Positions 34,247 through 43,546 of a DNA stretch of 43,986 bases are shown piece after piece. Each line of letters opens with the position of its first letter. Position 1 is the first letter of the stretch. Source of the stretch: JBCBAP01 sp038532435 (lineage in GTDB: Bacteria; Pseudomonadota; Alphaproteobacteria; Rhodobacterales; Rhodobacteraceae); contig JBCBAP010000028.1 in assembly GCA_038532435.1 (NCBI GenBank), forward strand, positions 1 through 43,986, given 5' to 3'. Position numbers and translations under genes: made by a program. The notes under the pieces were generated by a model. It was not told the DNA's origin. It worked only from the letters and a program-made list of their open reading frames with translations, and did no database searches.

Positions 34247-34645
34247 ATGCATGAAAAGTTCACAAAGACGGATGCGGAATGGCGCGAGCAACTGTCTGAC
34301 CTGGCCTACAAGGTAACCCGCAAGCACGGGACTGAAAGGGCGGGGACCCACGACAACTTCCCCAAGGATCCGGGCCTGTACCGCTGCGTCTGCTGCAACC
34401 TCCCGCTGTTCGATCAGGGAGCGAAGTATGAAAGCGGCACGGGGTGGCCCAGCTTCTACCAGCCGATTGATGGCGACGCGGTGGAGGAGCGGGAGGATCG
34501 CAGCTTCTTCATGCGCCGGACTGAAATCACCTGTGCAAGGTGCGATGCGCATCTGGGCCATGTCTTCCCGGACGGACCGGCGCCGACGGGCCTGCGCTAC
34601 TGCATGAACGGGGTGGCGCTGGTTTACGAACCCGTCGAGGACTGA
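34247..34645 (+). CDS. msrB: Peptide methionine (R)-S-oxide reductase
   Basis: The 132-residue enzyme has the MsrB zinc site (CVCCNLPLF and CARCDAHLGHVFPDG), the GTGWPSFYQP motif and the catalytic Cys in LRYCMNG. It reduces methionine-R-sulfoxide using thioredoxin. The ATG at 34247 was chosen to match family length; an earlier in-frame start adds fifteen residues. It is divergent from the OlsB-like gene. Confidence 0.95.
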   Translation: MHEKFTKTDAEWREQLSDLAYKVTRKHGTERAGTHDNFPKDPGLYRCVCCNLPLFDQGAKYESGTGWPSFYQPIDGDAVEEREDRSFFMRRTEITCARCDAHLGHVFPDGPAPTGLRYCMNGVALVYEPVED

Positions 34646-34729
34646 CAGAACCGAAAATGTTTCGCGCGCGAAACAAGCTAACGCAAATTTACACTCTTTA
34701 ACAGGCGGTTAAACGACGTTCTTGAGACG

Positions 34730-35179
34730 TCAACCGCCGCCAATCTCGAAGTTGAAGAGGTTGCCCAGGAACTGCTGCACAACCGTGAGCTCCTGCCCGT
34801 AGGTCTCCGTCGTCCGTGTCACGAGCTCCACGGCACGGCCATCCTGCATGCCGTAGGTGGTGACGTCACGGACGAAGCCCGCCTCATCGAACTGGATCGC
34901 GACGAGCCTGCGTTCGGTCACCACCGGATCGTAGAAGGCGAAGCTGCGGACGCGGGACGACAGGTAGTACCAGGCGTCATCATCGACGAGGCCCGTATCG
35001 GCCGGACGTCCGACCTTCGTGGCCACGTCATCCTGCGTGTCCACACCCACCACGATCTCCGCAAGCTCCTGTTCCGGAGGGGTAAATCCATGGTTGGTGT
35101 AAGTCGCACTGCAGCCTGCCAGGGCCAGCATGAGGCCCGATATCAAGAGGGCTGCCCGGCCCCTGTGCGGGGTTCGCAT
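34730..35179 (-). CDS. bamE: BamE-like outer-membrane assembly lipoprotein
   Basis: The 149-residue protein has a lipoprotein signal ending LALAGCSA and a SmpA/OmlA domain: FTPPEQELAEIVVGVDTQDDVATKVGRP, WYYLSSRVRSFAFYDPVVTERRLVAIQFDE. BamE supports beta-barrel insertion by the BAM complex. The ATG at 35179 was chosen to start the signal. It is divergent from yceD, a common order in this group. Confidence 0.88.
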   Translation of the reverse strand: MRTPHRGRAALLISGLMLALAGCSATYTNHGFTPPEQELAEIVVGVDTQDDVATKVGRPADTGLVDDDAWYYLSSRVRSFAFYDPVVTERRLVAIQFDEAGFVRDVTTYGMQDGRAVELVTRTTETYGQELTVVQQFLGNLFNFEIGGG

Positions 35180-35283
35180 CGTCGGCGTCTCCTTCGCTCC
35201 GTCTTGCCCGGGTATCGCAGGCATGGTCTAAGTGCAAGCAGTCTTGCCGCCCTGCCCGGGCCCCAAGCGAAGGACCGATCCCG

Positions 35284-35835
35284 ATGAGCGATGCCGCATC
35301 CTCCCCCCGCCCGGAGTTTTCCCGACCCGTCCCGGCAAAGCTGTTGTCCGGTGCCGCGGAGATCCCGGTGCGGGAGACGGCGACGGACGCGGAGAAGGCG
35401 GCGCTCGCCGAGCTGTTCGACGCGCAGGAGGTGCGCAAGTTTCGCATCGCAGGCACTCTGCGCCCCGCGGGCAAAGGGAGCTGGACGCTCGATGCGACGC
35501 TGACTGCGACGCTGGTGCAGACCTGCGTGGTGACGCTGGAACCGGTGGTGACCACGCTGAGCGAGCCGGTCCAGCGGCGGTGGATCCCGGGGGGTGAGCC
35601 GATGACCGGAGAGATCACCGTGGATTCGGAGAGCGACGAGGATGTCGACGACCTCGACGACGGGGTCGACATCGGCCAGGTCGCGACGGAGGCGGCCGCA
35701 CTCGCCCTGCCCCCCTATCCGCGTGCCGCAGACGCGCCGGAGATTGCCCCCGCGGAGCCCGAGGAAGAGGTTGAAAAGCCACGTCCCTTTGCCGCTCTTG
35801 CGGAGTTGAAGGCGAAGCTGGAAGACAAGGGCTGA
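35284..35835 (+). CDS. yceD: YceD family protein (DUF177)
   Basis: The 183-residue protein has the DUF177 core with the Cys-containing strand TCVVTLEPVVTTLSEPVQRRW near 80-100 and an acidic stretch ESDEDVDDLDDGVDIGQ. Related proteins act in 23S rRNA accumulation in some bacteria and plants. It precedes rpmF after 178 bases, the usual position. Confidence 0.87.
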   Translation: MSDAASSPRPEFSRPVPAKLLSGAAEIPVRETATDAEKAALAELFDAQEVRKFRIAGTLRPAGKGSWTLDATLTATLVQTCVVTLEPVVTTLSEPVQRRWIPGGEPMTGEITVDSESDEDVDDLDDGVDIGQVATEAAALALPPYPRAADAPEIAPAEPEEEVEKPRPFAALAELKAKLEDKG

Positions 35836-36013
35836 GAAACGCCGCGTCCAGCGCTGCCTTTGCGTCAGAAAACACTTGCGCCCGCACAGCGAATCCGTAT
35901 TTTGCCGGTCTCTTTTCAACTCCGGAAATGGTGCTGAGACGTGACGAGGGTTGCGCCCGCCTGTACGCCGGATTAACAGGGCGCAACGCCCCCGGCATAT
36001 CTGAGGTTACGAC

Positions 36014-36220
36014 ATGGCAGTCCCCAAGAGTAAGATCACGCGGTCCAAGCGTGGTATGCGCCGGTCCCACGATGCGCTCGTGGCGGCCAACCCGAACGAG
36101 TGCAGCAACTGTGGTGAGCTGCGCCGTCCGCATCACGTGTGCCCGTCCTGCGGCCACTATGCAGACCGGGAAGTCGTCGCTATGGTTGAAGAAATCGACC
36201 TCGAAGACGACGCGGCATAA
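36014..36220 (+). CDS. rpmF: 50S ribosomal protein L32
   Basis: The 68-residue basic protein starts MAVPKSKITRSKRGMRRSHD. It has four cysteines in a CSNCGE...CPSCG zinc ribbon, so it is the zinc-binding form. It is a structural protein of the large ribosomal subunit. It lies between yceD and plsX as in most Proteobacteria. Confidence 0.97.
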   Translation: MAVPKSKITRSKRGMRRSHDALVAANPNECSNCGELRRPHHVCPSCGHYADREVVAMVEEIDLEDDAA

Positions 36221-36273
36221 GCTCAGGTCAGTCGCGCCCAAGTCACACGCCGTTGCACGGAAGCGCGTTCTGC

Positions 36274-37365
36274 ATGAAGTCCGATAGAGCCGTCATATCG
36301 ATTGATGCGATGGGCGGTGATGCGGGTCCCGCTGCCATAGTCGGCGGGATGGCCCGGTCGGCACGGAAGAACCCCGACATTCGCTATATCGTCCACGGGG
36401 ACGAGCCGACGCTCGCCCCCCTGATCGCGAAACGTCGGGAACTGGCGGATCTCGTGGAGATCCGACACACCACGGATGTGGTGAAGATGGACGCAAAGCC
36501 GTCCATCGCCCTGCGCAAGGGGCGCAAATCCTCCATGTGGGCCACGTTGCAGACCGTCGCGGACGGGGATGCGGACGTGGCGGTGTCCTGTGGAAACACG
36601 GGCGCGCTGATGGCCATGGCGATGCTGTGCCTGCGCAAAGCCCCGGGCATCGACCGCCCGGCGATCGCCATCAACTGGCCCTCCCGCAATCCTGCGGGCT
36701 ACAACATCCTGCTCGATGCGGGTGCGGACATCCGTGCGGACGCCCGCGACCTGGTGCAGTACGCCAACATGGGTGTCGAGTATGCCCGCCTCGGCCTTGA
36801 CCTTTCGCGCCCCCGGGTGGGCCTGCTGAACGTGGGCACGGAGGAGCACAAGGGCCATCCGGTGTTGCAGGAAGCGGCCCAGCGGCTCGAAGAACTTGCC
36901 GGGGACCCGGGCGCGTCCGTCGACTTCGTGGGCTTCGTGGAGGGGGGCGACATCGCCTCCGAACGGGTGGACGTGATCGTCACTGACGGGTTCACCGGCA
37001 ACATCGCATTGAAGACGGCAGAGGGCACCGCGACGCAGATCCGCGACTTCCTGCGGGAGGCGATGAACTATTCGATCTGGTCGCGGCTCGGCGCGATCTT
37101 CGCCCTCACCTCGCTCAAGCGTCTGCAAAAGCGGCTGGACCCGCGGCGGGTGAATGGCGGCGTGTTCCTCGGGCTGAACGGCACGGTGGTCAAATCCCAC
37201 GGAAGTGCTGACGCGACCGGCGTCTCCTCCGCGATCAAGCTTGCCTTCACGCTGGCGCGGGACGAGTTTTCCGAAAAGGTGGCGCAGCGTATCGCGTCCG
37301 TCACGCCGGAGGCCGCGACCGAGCGGAACGGCCGGCAGGAAGACCAGAAAAGGACCGGAGGATGA
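36274..37365 (+). CDS. plsX: Phosphate acyltransferase PlsX
   Basis: The 363-residue protein has the PlsX motifs SIDAMGGDAGP at the start, SCGNTGALMAMA near 112, RPAIAINWPS, and VTDGFTGNIALKT near 243. It transfers acyl groups from acyl-ACP to phosphate for phospholipid synthesis. The ATG at 36274 was chosen; a TTG seven codons upstream is possible. Its stop overlaps fabH (ATGA). Confidence 0.95.
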   Translation: MKSDRAVISIDAMGGDAGPAAIVGGMARSARKNPDIRYIVHGDEPTLAPLIAKRRELADLVEIRHTTDVVKMDAKPSIALRKGRKSSMWATLQTVADGDADVAVSCGNTGALMAMAMLCLRKAPGIDRPAIAINWPSRNPAGYNILLDAGADIRADARDLVQYANMGVEYARLGLDLSRPRVGLLNVGTEEHKGHPVLQEAAQRLEELAGDPGASVDFVGFVEGGDIASERVDVIVTDGFTGNIALKTAEGTATQIRDFLREAMNYSIWSRLGAIFALTSLKRLQKRLDPRRVNGGVFLGLNGTVVKSHGSADATGVSSAIKLAFTLARDEFSEKVAQRIASVTPEAATERNGRQEDQKRTGG

Positions 37366-38339
37366 GCGTCATTCGGGCAGTTCCGTTGGGATGCGGGCAC
37401 TACCTGCCCGAGCGGGTGGTTGAGAATGCCGAGTTCGAAAAGACGCTCGACACCTCCGACGAATGGATCCGGGCGCGCACGGGTATCGAGCGGCGCCACT
37501 TCGCCGCCGAGGGACAGTTCACCTCCGACCTTGCGATCCGCGCGGCGAACGCAGCGCTAGAGAATGCGGGGCTGACCGGTGCGGACATCGACGCGATCGT
37601 GCTCGCCACCGCTACGCCGGACCAGACCTTTCCGTCCACCGCGACCCGGGTGCAGCAGGCCATCGGGATGACCCAGGGCTTTGCGTTCGATCTGCAGGCG
37701 GTCTGCGCTGGCTTCATCTACGCGCTCGGCAACGCCACGGCACTCATCCAGGCGGAGCAGGCGAAGCGGGTGATGGTGATCGGGGCGGAGACCTTCTCCC
37801 GCATCATGGACTGGACGGACCGGCGCACCTGCGTCCTGTTCGGGGACGGCGCGGGCGCGGTGATCCTCGAGGCGCAAACCGGCGCGGGCACGCCCGCGGA
37901 CCGAGGTGTGATCACCACGGACCTGCACAGCGACGGCCGGTTCAACGATCTGCTCTACGTGGATGGCGGTCCGTCCTCGACCCAGAGCGTGGGCGTTCTG
38001 CGCATGGAGGGGCAGGAAGTCTTCAAGCACGCGGTGTCCAAACTCACCGCCTCCGGCGAGACGTCGATGGCCAAGGCGGGCGTGACGCCGGAGGATATCA
38101 GCCTCGTCGTGCCCCATCAGGCGAACCTGCGCATCATCCGCAAAGTGGCCCAGAAAATGGGACTTCCGCTGGAGAAAGTGGTGGTCACGGTGCAGGACCA
38201 TGGCAACACTTCCGCGGCATCGATCCCGCTCGCCCTGTCGGTTGCGTGCGCAGAGGGACGCATCAAACGGGGCGATTTGCTGCTTATGGAGGCAATTGGC
38301 GGCGGATTCGCCTGGGGATCGGCACTTCTCCGCTGGTAA
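37362..38339 (+). CDS. fabH: 3-oxoacyl-ACP synthase III
   Basis: The 325-residue enzyme has the catalytic triad Cys (LQAVCAGFIYAL, near 113), His (VPHQANLRI, near 252) and Asn (DHGNTSAAS, near 282). It condenses acetyl-CoA with malonyl-ACP to start fatty acid synthesis. It ends GGGFAWGSALLRW, typical of FabH. It overlaps plsX by four bases. Confidence 0.97.
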   Translation: MSVIRAVPLGCGHYLPERVVENAEFEKTLDTSDEWIRARTGIERRHFAAEGQFTSDLAIRAANAALENAGLTGADIDAIVLATATPDQTFPSTATRVQQAIGMTQGFAFDLQAVCAGFIYALGNATALIQAEQAKRVMVIGAETFSRIMDWTDRRTCVLFGDGAGAVILEAQTGAGTPADRGVITTDLHSDGRFNDLLYVDGGPSSTQSVGVLRMEGQEVFKHAVSKLTASGETSMAKAGVTPEDISLVVPHQANLRIIRKVAQKMGLPLEKVVVTVQDHGNTSAASIPLALSVACAEGRIKRGDLLLMEAIGGGFAWGSALLRW

Positions 38340-38474
38340 TGGAACCTGTGGCGGAACATACGGAATTCCGCGCAAGTCGTTGTTATTGACTCCCTTTCCA
38401 GAATCCAAATACCTTTGAACATCAAGGGATTCCCCGGTGGGGGCACCCTGTCTGACAGACGAAGGTGAGACCCG

Positions 38475-38789
38475 ATGAGTGAACGTACTTTGACGCGGAT
38501 GGACCTGAGCGAGGCGGTCTACCGTGAAGTTGGACTGTCCCGGAATGAAAGCGCCTCGCTGGTCGAAGACGTGTTGACGCATATGTCCGACGCGCTGGTC
38601 CGCGGGGAGTCGGTCAAGATCTCCTCCTTTGGCACCTTCTCCGTCCGGTCGAAAACCGCCCGCGTGGGCCGCAACCCCAAGACCGGGGAAGAGGTGCCGA
38701 TCGAGCCGCGTCAGGTCCTCACCTTTCGCCCTTCGCACATCATGAAGGATCGGGTGGACGCCGGAAACAAATCCTCGGGCAAATCCTAA
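38475..38789 (+). CDS. ihfA: Integration host factor alpha subunit
   Basis: The 104-residue DNA-bending protein has the HU/IHF fold with the arm motif GRNPKTGEEVPIEPRQVLTFRPS, and an N terminus TLTRMDLSEAVYREVGLSRNES typical of IhfA. It acts in nucleoid structure and transcription. In Rhodobacter, IHF also bends DNA near photosynthesis promoters. It is followed by merR after six bases. Confidence 0.95.
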   Translation: MSERTLTRMDLSEAVYREVGLSRNESASLVEDVLTHMSDALVRGESVKISSFGTFSVRSKTARVGRNPKTGEEVPIEPRQVLTFRPSHIMKDRVDAGNKSSGKS

Positions 38790-38795
38790 ACGACG

Positions 38796-39287
38796 ATGAA
38801 AAAGTCCCCGCAAGCGTTCCGGACCATCTCGGAGGTATCCGAGACCATCGACGTGCCTGCGCACGTCCTGCGATTCTGGGAAAGCCGGTTCACGCAGATC
38901 CGGCCGGTCAAACGCGGCGGGGGACGGCGCTATTACCGGCCCGAGGATATCTCCCTGCTCACCGCAATCCGGGAGCTGCTCTACACCGAAGGGTTCACGA
39001 TCCGGGGCGTGCAGAAGCTGTTGAAGGAGACGAGCGTGAAGGCGCTGGTCGAGAAGTATTCGGACCCGGATGCGGCCCCTGTCCCGGCGGAGCAGGTTGC
39101 GGACGGCGACGGGGATCTGTGGAACGACGTGCCGCCGGAAGGACTTGCCGAATTGCCCGAGACCGATCAGAAGCCCGCGGCCCCTGCCCGGCCGAAGCGT
39201 GACCCTGCCAAGGTCGCGGCGATGCGCAGCGTGCTTACCCGGCTGGAGGCGCTGCGGGACAAGATGATCGCGGAAGGTGAGAAATGA
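38796..39287 (+). CDS. MerR-family regulator next to ihfA
   Basis: The 163-residue protein has a MerR winged helix (FRTISEVSETIDVPAHVLRFWESRF, then RRYYRPEDISLLTAIRELLY) and a variable acidic-to-basic tail. The effector domain has no metal cysteines. It follows ihfA in many alphaproteobacteria; its targets are unknown. Confidence 0.88.
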   Translation: MKKSPQAFRTISEVSETIDVPAHVLRFWESRFTQIRPVKRGGGRRYYRPEDISLLTAIRELLYTEGFTIRGVQKLLKETSVKALVEKYSDPDAAPVPAEQVADGDGDLWNDVPPEGLAELPETDQKPAAPARPKRDPAKVAAMRSVLTRLEALRDKMIAEGEK

Positions 39288-39352
39288 TCCACGCGGACGG
39301 CTGGTTCGCGCTTGCCTCCCCCCATCAATTAGGGCAAACAGCCTCCCACGGT

Positions 39353-39429
39353 CGGGCCATAGCGCAGCCTGGTAGCGCGTCCGTCTGGGGGACGGAAGGT
39401 CGTGAGTTCGAATCTCGCTGGCCCGACCA
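39353..39429 (+). tRNA. tRNA-Pro (GGG)
   Basis: A full cloverleaf is seen. The acceptor stem is CGGGCCA/TGGCCCG, the D arm GCGC/GCGC, the anticodon stem TCCGT/ACGGA with loop CTGGGGG, and the T arm GTGAGTTCGAATCTCGC. The anticodon GGG reads CCC. The CCA end is encoded. It lies 29 bases before dcd. Confidence 0.96.
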
Positions 39430-39458
39430 CTTCACCATCTCGATCGAAGGATGACCGC

Positions 39459-40535
39459 GTGACCGGGGTCGTACCCTCTCAGGCCATCGCCGCGATGATC
39501 GCGCAGGGGCAGGTCACCTCTGGCGCACCGGTGCCGGAGGATCAGATCCAGCCCGCGAGCCTTGACCTGCGGCTCGGCGATGTGGCGTACCGGATCCGCG
39601 CATCCTTCCTGCCCGGTGCGGGCAGCACGGTGATGGAGCGGCTGTCTGATTTCGAGATGCACCAGATCGACCTCACCCCCGGCGCGGTGCTGGAAAAAGG
39701 GTGCGTGTATCTCGTGCCGCTGCAGGAGGGGCTGGCCCTGCCCTCCGAGATGTCGGCGGTTGCCAATGCGAAGAGCTCCACCGGGCGGCTCGATCTGTTC
39801 ACCCGCCTGATCACGGACCGGGGGACCGAGTTCGACAGGATCGAGGCGGGCTATGCGGGACCGCTCTATGCGGAGATCAGCCCGCGCTCTTTCTCCGTCC
39901 TGCTGCGGCCGGGGATGCGGCTCAACCAGGTGCGGTTCCGGGTCGGGCATGCCACGCTCGACGACACCGCGCTGCGGGCGCTGCACGCGGATGTAGGCCT
40001 CGTGGATCAGGACGCGCACATCGACGACGGCCTCGCCTTCTCCGTCGATCTGCGGCCCCGTGACGGGGAGATCGTGGGCTACCGGGCCAAGCCGCACACG
40101 GCGCTGATCGATCTGGACCGGATCGGGCACTATCCGGTTGCGGAGTTCTGGGAACCGGTTGCGGCGCAGGACGGGCGGATCGTGCTGGACCCTGGTGCCT
40201 TCTACATCCTCGTGAGCCGGGAGGCGGTGCACGTGCCCCCCGACTATGCCGCGGAGATGGCGCCCTACATCGCCATGGTGGGCGAGTTCCGCGTGCACTA
40301 TGCGGGCTTCTTCGATCCCGGGTTCGGCAATGCGGGGGCTGGCGGGGCCGGATCCCGCGGCGTGCTTGAGGTGCGCTGCCACGAAGCCCCGTTCGCGCTG
40401 GAACACGGGCAGGTCGTCGGACGGCTCGTCTATGAGCGAATGATGACGCGGCCGGAAAAGCTCTACGGGCGCGACATGGGCTCCAACTATCAGGGACAGG
40501 GCCTCAAGCTCTCCAAGCATTTCCGGGCCGACTAA
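39459..40535 (+). CDS. dcd: 2'-Deoxycytidine 5'-triphosphate deaminase, long form
   Basis: The 358-residue protein has Dcd motifs IQPASLDLRLGDVAYRI, ANAKSSTGRLDLFTRL and GYAGPLYAEISPRSFSVLLRPGMRLNQVRF, with a second related half (GEFRVHYAGFFDPGFGNAG). This is the long alphaproteobacterial form, about twice the E. coli length. It deaminates dCTP to dUTP. The GTG start at 39459 has GAAGGA before it; the longer frame would begin inside the tRNA gene. Confidence 0.9.
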   Translation: MTGVVPSQAIAAMIAQGQVTSGAPVPEDQIQPASLDLRLGDVAYRIRASFLPGAGSTVMERLSDFEMHQIDLTPGAVLEKGCVYLVPLQEGLALPSEMSAVANAKSSTGRLDLFTRLITDRGTEFDRIEAGYAGPLYAEISPRSFSVLLRPGMRLNQVRFRVGHATLDDTALRALHADVGLVDQDAHIDDGLAFSVDLRPRDGEIVGYRAKPHTALIDLDRIGHYPVAEFWEPVAAQDGRIVLDPGAFYILVSREAVHVPPDYAAEMAPYIAMVGEFRVHYAGFFDPGFGNAGAGGAGSRGVLEVRCHEAPFALEHGQVVGRLVYERMMTRPEKLYGRDMGSNYQGQGLKLSKHFRAD

Positions 40536-41339
40536 GAGCTCGTTGTCGCCTTGTGGGGATATCGGCTGCATCTTCTTTCCAGTGAGGCGATCGGGCGTAG
40601 ATTGATCAAGCGTGCTGCACCGCTGTGCCTCAGGGTAAGTGCGGTGTTCACAGTGCCGGTTGTGCAGACGGAAGGGTCTGTCTGCAGCCGGACGGCGGGC
40701 CTCATGCACATCCTGTGAACGCCAGTTTATGCGACTGTGGCGCGCGGTCGGCGTTCTGTGAGCGCATCCCAAAACGCTCGCGGACGGATCGCGCCGGCTG
40801 ATCCGGTTCTGCTATTCGCCTTTCTCAGGCTCCTTGGCCCGCGGAGTGCACCGGGGAGACCGGCCTCTTCCGTCTCAAGCAGATCACATGCGACCGTTTC
40901 GCCGACGGAACGTTCGGCGCTCGAGGGGCAGACGTGAAAACCGCCGTCGTCGAGAAACCGGGCCGGTGATCCTGCGCGTGCTCCACTTGGAAGGTGAGGG
41001 TGTGCTGTGCGTCCCGTCCTTGCGGCGCCAGGGCCCAAGTTGGCAGCGTGAGACCTCCAAAGTGTACCCCCTCCCGCCGGGTTCTCAGGCGCTCGTCAGC
41101 GGGATGCGGTTGCCAAGTCGCGATAGGGCTCGACGAGGAGTGAAGCAGATGATCGAGTTTGAGCGCAGGGGCGCGTCGAACGGTCCGAGAAGTAAAAGCC
41201 ACCTGTACTTACGAGGCCCCTTCACCTCGCAGGGCGTTACCCTCAAAGCATTTTCCAGCTTCGGCCCCTCCTAAAAGGCACCCCACCCACTGCACTCCCC
41301 ACCTCGCTCCGCTCAGCGGGGCCCCAACCAGGGGCGCAA
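40536..41339. other. Non-coding or degenerate DNA after dcd
   Basis: About 800 bases follow dcd without an intact gene. An IS5-type transposase fragment is recognisable at about 40840-40970. Elsewhere only short frames without family resemblance occur. The region looks like decayed mobile DNA at the boundary between core genome and an island. Confidence 0.6.
40840..40970 (+). pseudogene. IS5-type transposase fragment, copy 1
   Basis: The frame reads ETGLFRLKQI, then a changed segment, then FGARGADVKTAVVEKPGR and a stop. It matches the C-terminal ETxxFRxK...FGAQQAE region of IS5-family transposases. Bases 40856-40884 match 43731-43759 of the opposite strand at 27 of 29 positions, so the two fragments come from related elements. 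The N-terminal part is absent. Confidence 0.65.
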
Positions 41340-42327
41340 TACACAAGATGGAGGTATGGGAACCCAGCACCTGAAAGAGCTAAAGCGGCTCTGGACGGAG
41401 AATGAGCGTCTGAGACGGGCCGTGTCAGACCTGACATTGGACAATCTCATTCCTTCGGAAGCTGCGCGGCGATACTTCTGAGCCCTTCGCGCCGTCGTGC
41501 CTGTACCTCACATGTACGAAGCCAGTTCCACTTCTCAGAACGTTGGGCTTGTCGTGTTTTGGGACAGCATCGGTCGACGCGGAGGAGGATGCCGGTTGGG
41601 CGTGCCGATAAAGATCGCCTTGTGGCCGACATGATCGCGCTGACCCGCCACTATGGTCGATACGGGTATCGTCGGGTTGTCGCTTTGCTGAGGGATGCTG
41701 GCTGGTTGGTGCACGACAATAGCGTCGAACACCCATGGCGAGGTGAAGGGCTCAAGGTCCCGATGAAACAGCCGAAGAAAGGGCGTCTCTGGCTAAACGA
41801 TGGTTCCTCTGTTCGGCTACAACCGGTGTATCGTGACCATGTCTGGCCATATGACGTCGTGCATCACAGGACCGATACTGGGAAGGCTTGAAGAACCCTA
41901 AACATCCTGAACGAACATAGCCGGGAATGCCCGGCTATCCGGATGAAGCGCAGACTGAACGCGACCGACGTGATCAACACGCTGACCGACCTTTTCATCC
42001 GACGGGGTGTTCCTGCCTCCATCCGATCAGACCATGGCGCGGAGTTCATTTCTCGGGCCGTCCCAGATTGGATTGCAGCCGCTGGGGGCCAAGACCGCCT
42101 ATATTGAGCAAGGGTCGCCCTGGGAGAACGGATATTGCGAGAGCTTCAATGCAAGGCTTCGAGATGAGTTGCTCAATGGTGAGGTCTTCTACTCGCTGTG
42201 CGGGGCGCATATCCTGATCGAACAATGGAGGAAACATCACAACACCAAGCGACCACACCGCATTCGGGCCTACCGCCCGCCAGCCCCCGAAGCCGTCCCC
42301 ATGGACCCGAGGCCGGTCATGCACTAG
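41340..42327 (+). pseudogene. Decayed IS3-family transposase
   Basis: The tail of OrfA is readable from about 41345 (GGMGTQHLKELKRLW, then ENERLRRAVSDLTLDNLI) with a stop at 41479. The OrfB frame runs from about 41559 (GQHRSTRRRMPVGRADKDRLVADMI...). It contains an in-frame TGA at 41889-41891 and a one-base insertion in the G run at 42084-42088, after which YIEQGSPWENGYCESFNARLRDELL continues in a second frame. The DDE remnants RSDHGAEF and the Glu of SPWENGYCESFN are visible. The first part of OrfA and clear terminal repeats are missing. It cannot make an intact transposase. Confidence 0.85.
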
Positions 42328-42364
42328 CACTCAAACAGGACCACTCAGGTGGGGCTGATCAGAT

Positions 42365-43420
42365 TTATGAGCGGCCAAAATTGTTTCTAAGGCGTGCTTT
42401 GAGCCGCTTCCGAATACTCTCTCTAAATACCTGTATCAATTCAATTTTCTGGCTTTCGGGGTTGTGATTATTGACCTTCTGAGCACAATTATTGAATACT
42501 GAGCGAATGCGCTCTTGTCTTGAGGCATTACCTGTATGCCTAATTTCGTCACCAATCGATGACGCAAGCCGAGCCGCATGACCATATTCGGCTAGGTCTA
42601 TGGCATGCTGAAGGCCCGCAAGACGCACTTTAATTCTCCGAAATCTGTCAGCCGTTCTATCTGCGGCGACTTCTATGAGCGCTAGTTGCTCGGAGATGGT
42701 CAATCGAAGAATTGGATCATCATCTTTGTCTATTCTTGGCAGTGGAGATGTACACAGAAAGACTGCTGTATCTTTGACCGCACCAATAAACTTATAGTGA
42801 TCCATAAAATATTCTTGGCGAATCTTATTGTATGCCGCCAACTCATAGAAGTAATCCTGCTGCAAAACGATTGTGCGGCCAGGAATGTAATGGGGCGTAA
42901 ACGCGGAAAATGCGGCTTCGTCTCGTTCGTAATTTTTCAGGCAATCATAGAACGCGATTTCGATTGGCCCTCGATGATTAGGAGCCAAAGAAACGATATC
43001 CCCGATGACAAAGCGTTGAAGCCTCGCATACTTTTTCAAAACCTGCTTGAGGGGCTCCTCAAAGCTACTGCCCGATTGGAGATTGTGACTCTGAATCGCT
43101 TGCGAAGCCGGGTCACTCTTCAGGTACTTTTTGAAGCCATCTAACCAAATTGCAATATCATAGCTGTGGATAACGGCTTCATTGGCGCTTGGGATATTTG
43201 TGTTTTCCAAAACACCCTCCCCGAAAGCAGCCGATGATGCACCCAAAAAAACACCTGCGTCGATAATGACGCCTTGACCAGTGAAATACGACCTCGCAAG
43301 CCCGTACAAAAGTGCGCGTTCTTGAATCGATGTCATGCCGGGGTGGTCCGCAACACTATCTGGAATTTCAGAACTCGCATACTTTTCTATCTGAGCACTG
43401 CTTATCGGTTTGTTTTCCAA
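42365..43420 (-). CDS. Putative class I SAM-dependent methyltransferase (TylF-like), horizontally acquired
   Basis: The 351-residue frame includes a glycine-rich IIDAGVFLGASSAAFGEG segment near 52-69, an HSYDIAIW strand near 87, and EIAFYDCLKNYE near 153. Together these resemble the SAM-binding core of TylF-type O-methyltransferases. A C-terminal part rich in Arg and Ala may be an extra helical domain. Base composition is clearly AT-richer than the rest of the window, and it is flanked by IS remnants, so it was probably imported. The TTG at 43420 is the annotated start; ATG at 43336 is an alternative that still includes the core. The function is not certain. Confidence 0.65.
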   Translation of the reverse strand: MENKPISSAQIEKYASSEIPDSVADHPGMTSIQERALLYGLARSYFTGQGVIIDAGVFLGASSAAFGEGVLENTNIPSANEAVIHSYDIAIWLDGFKKYLKSDPASQAIQSHNLQSGSSFEEPLKQVLKKYARLQRFVIGDIVSLAPNHRGPIEIAFYDCLKNYERDEAAFSAFTPHYIPGRTIVLQQDYFYELAAYNKIRQEYFMDHYKFIGAVKDTAVFLCTSPLPRIDKDDDPILRLTISEQLALIEVAADRTADRFRRIKVRLAGLQHAIDLAEYGHAARLASSIGDEIRHTGNASRQERIRSVFNNCAQKVNNHNPESQKIELIQVFRESIRKRLKARLRNNFGRS

Positions 43421-43546
43421 CCTGTCGCCCCGTTGTTCCGATCAAATTAAGACCTGCGCTTTGCGTTTCTGCCGGTTGTAAGCCGCAGAAGGTCACAGCA
43501 CAAGACGACGAACAAAGGCGCCCCATCTGTTATTTCTTTCGGTAGT

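Noticed and set aside
39353..39429. tRNA-Pro as attachment site for the island that follows dcd.
   Set aside because: dcd lies intact between them, and no integrase or duplicated tRNA end was seen.
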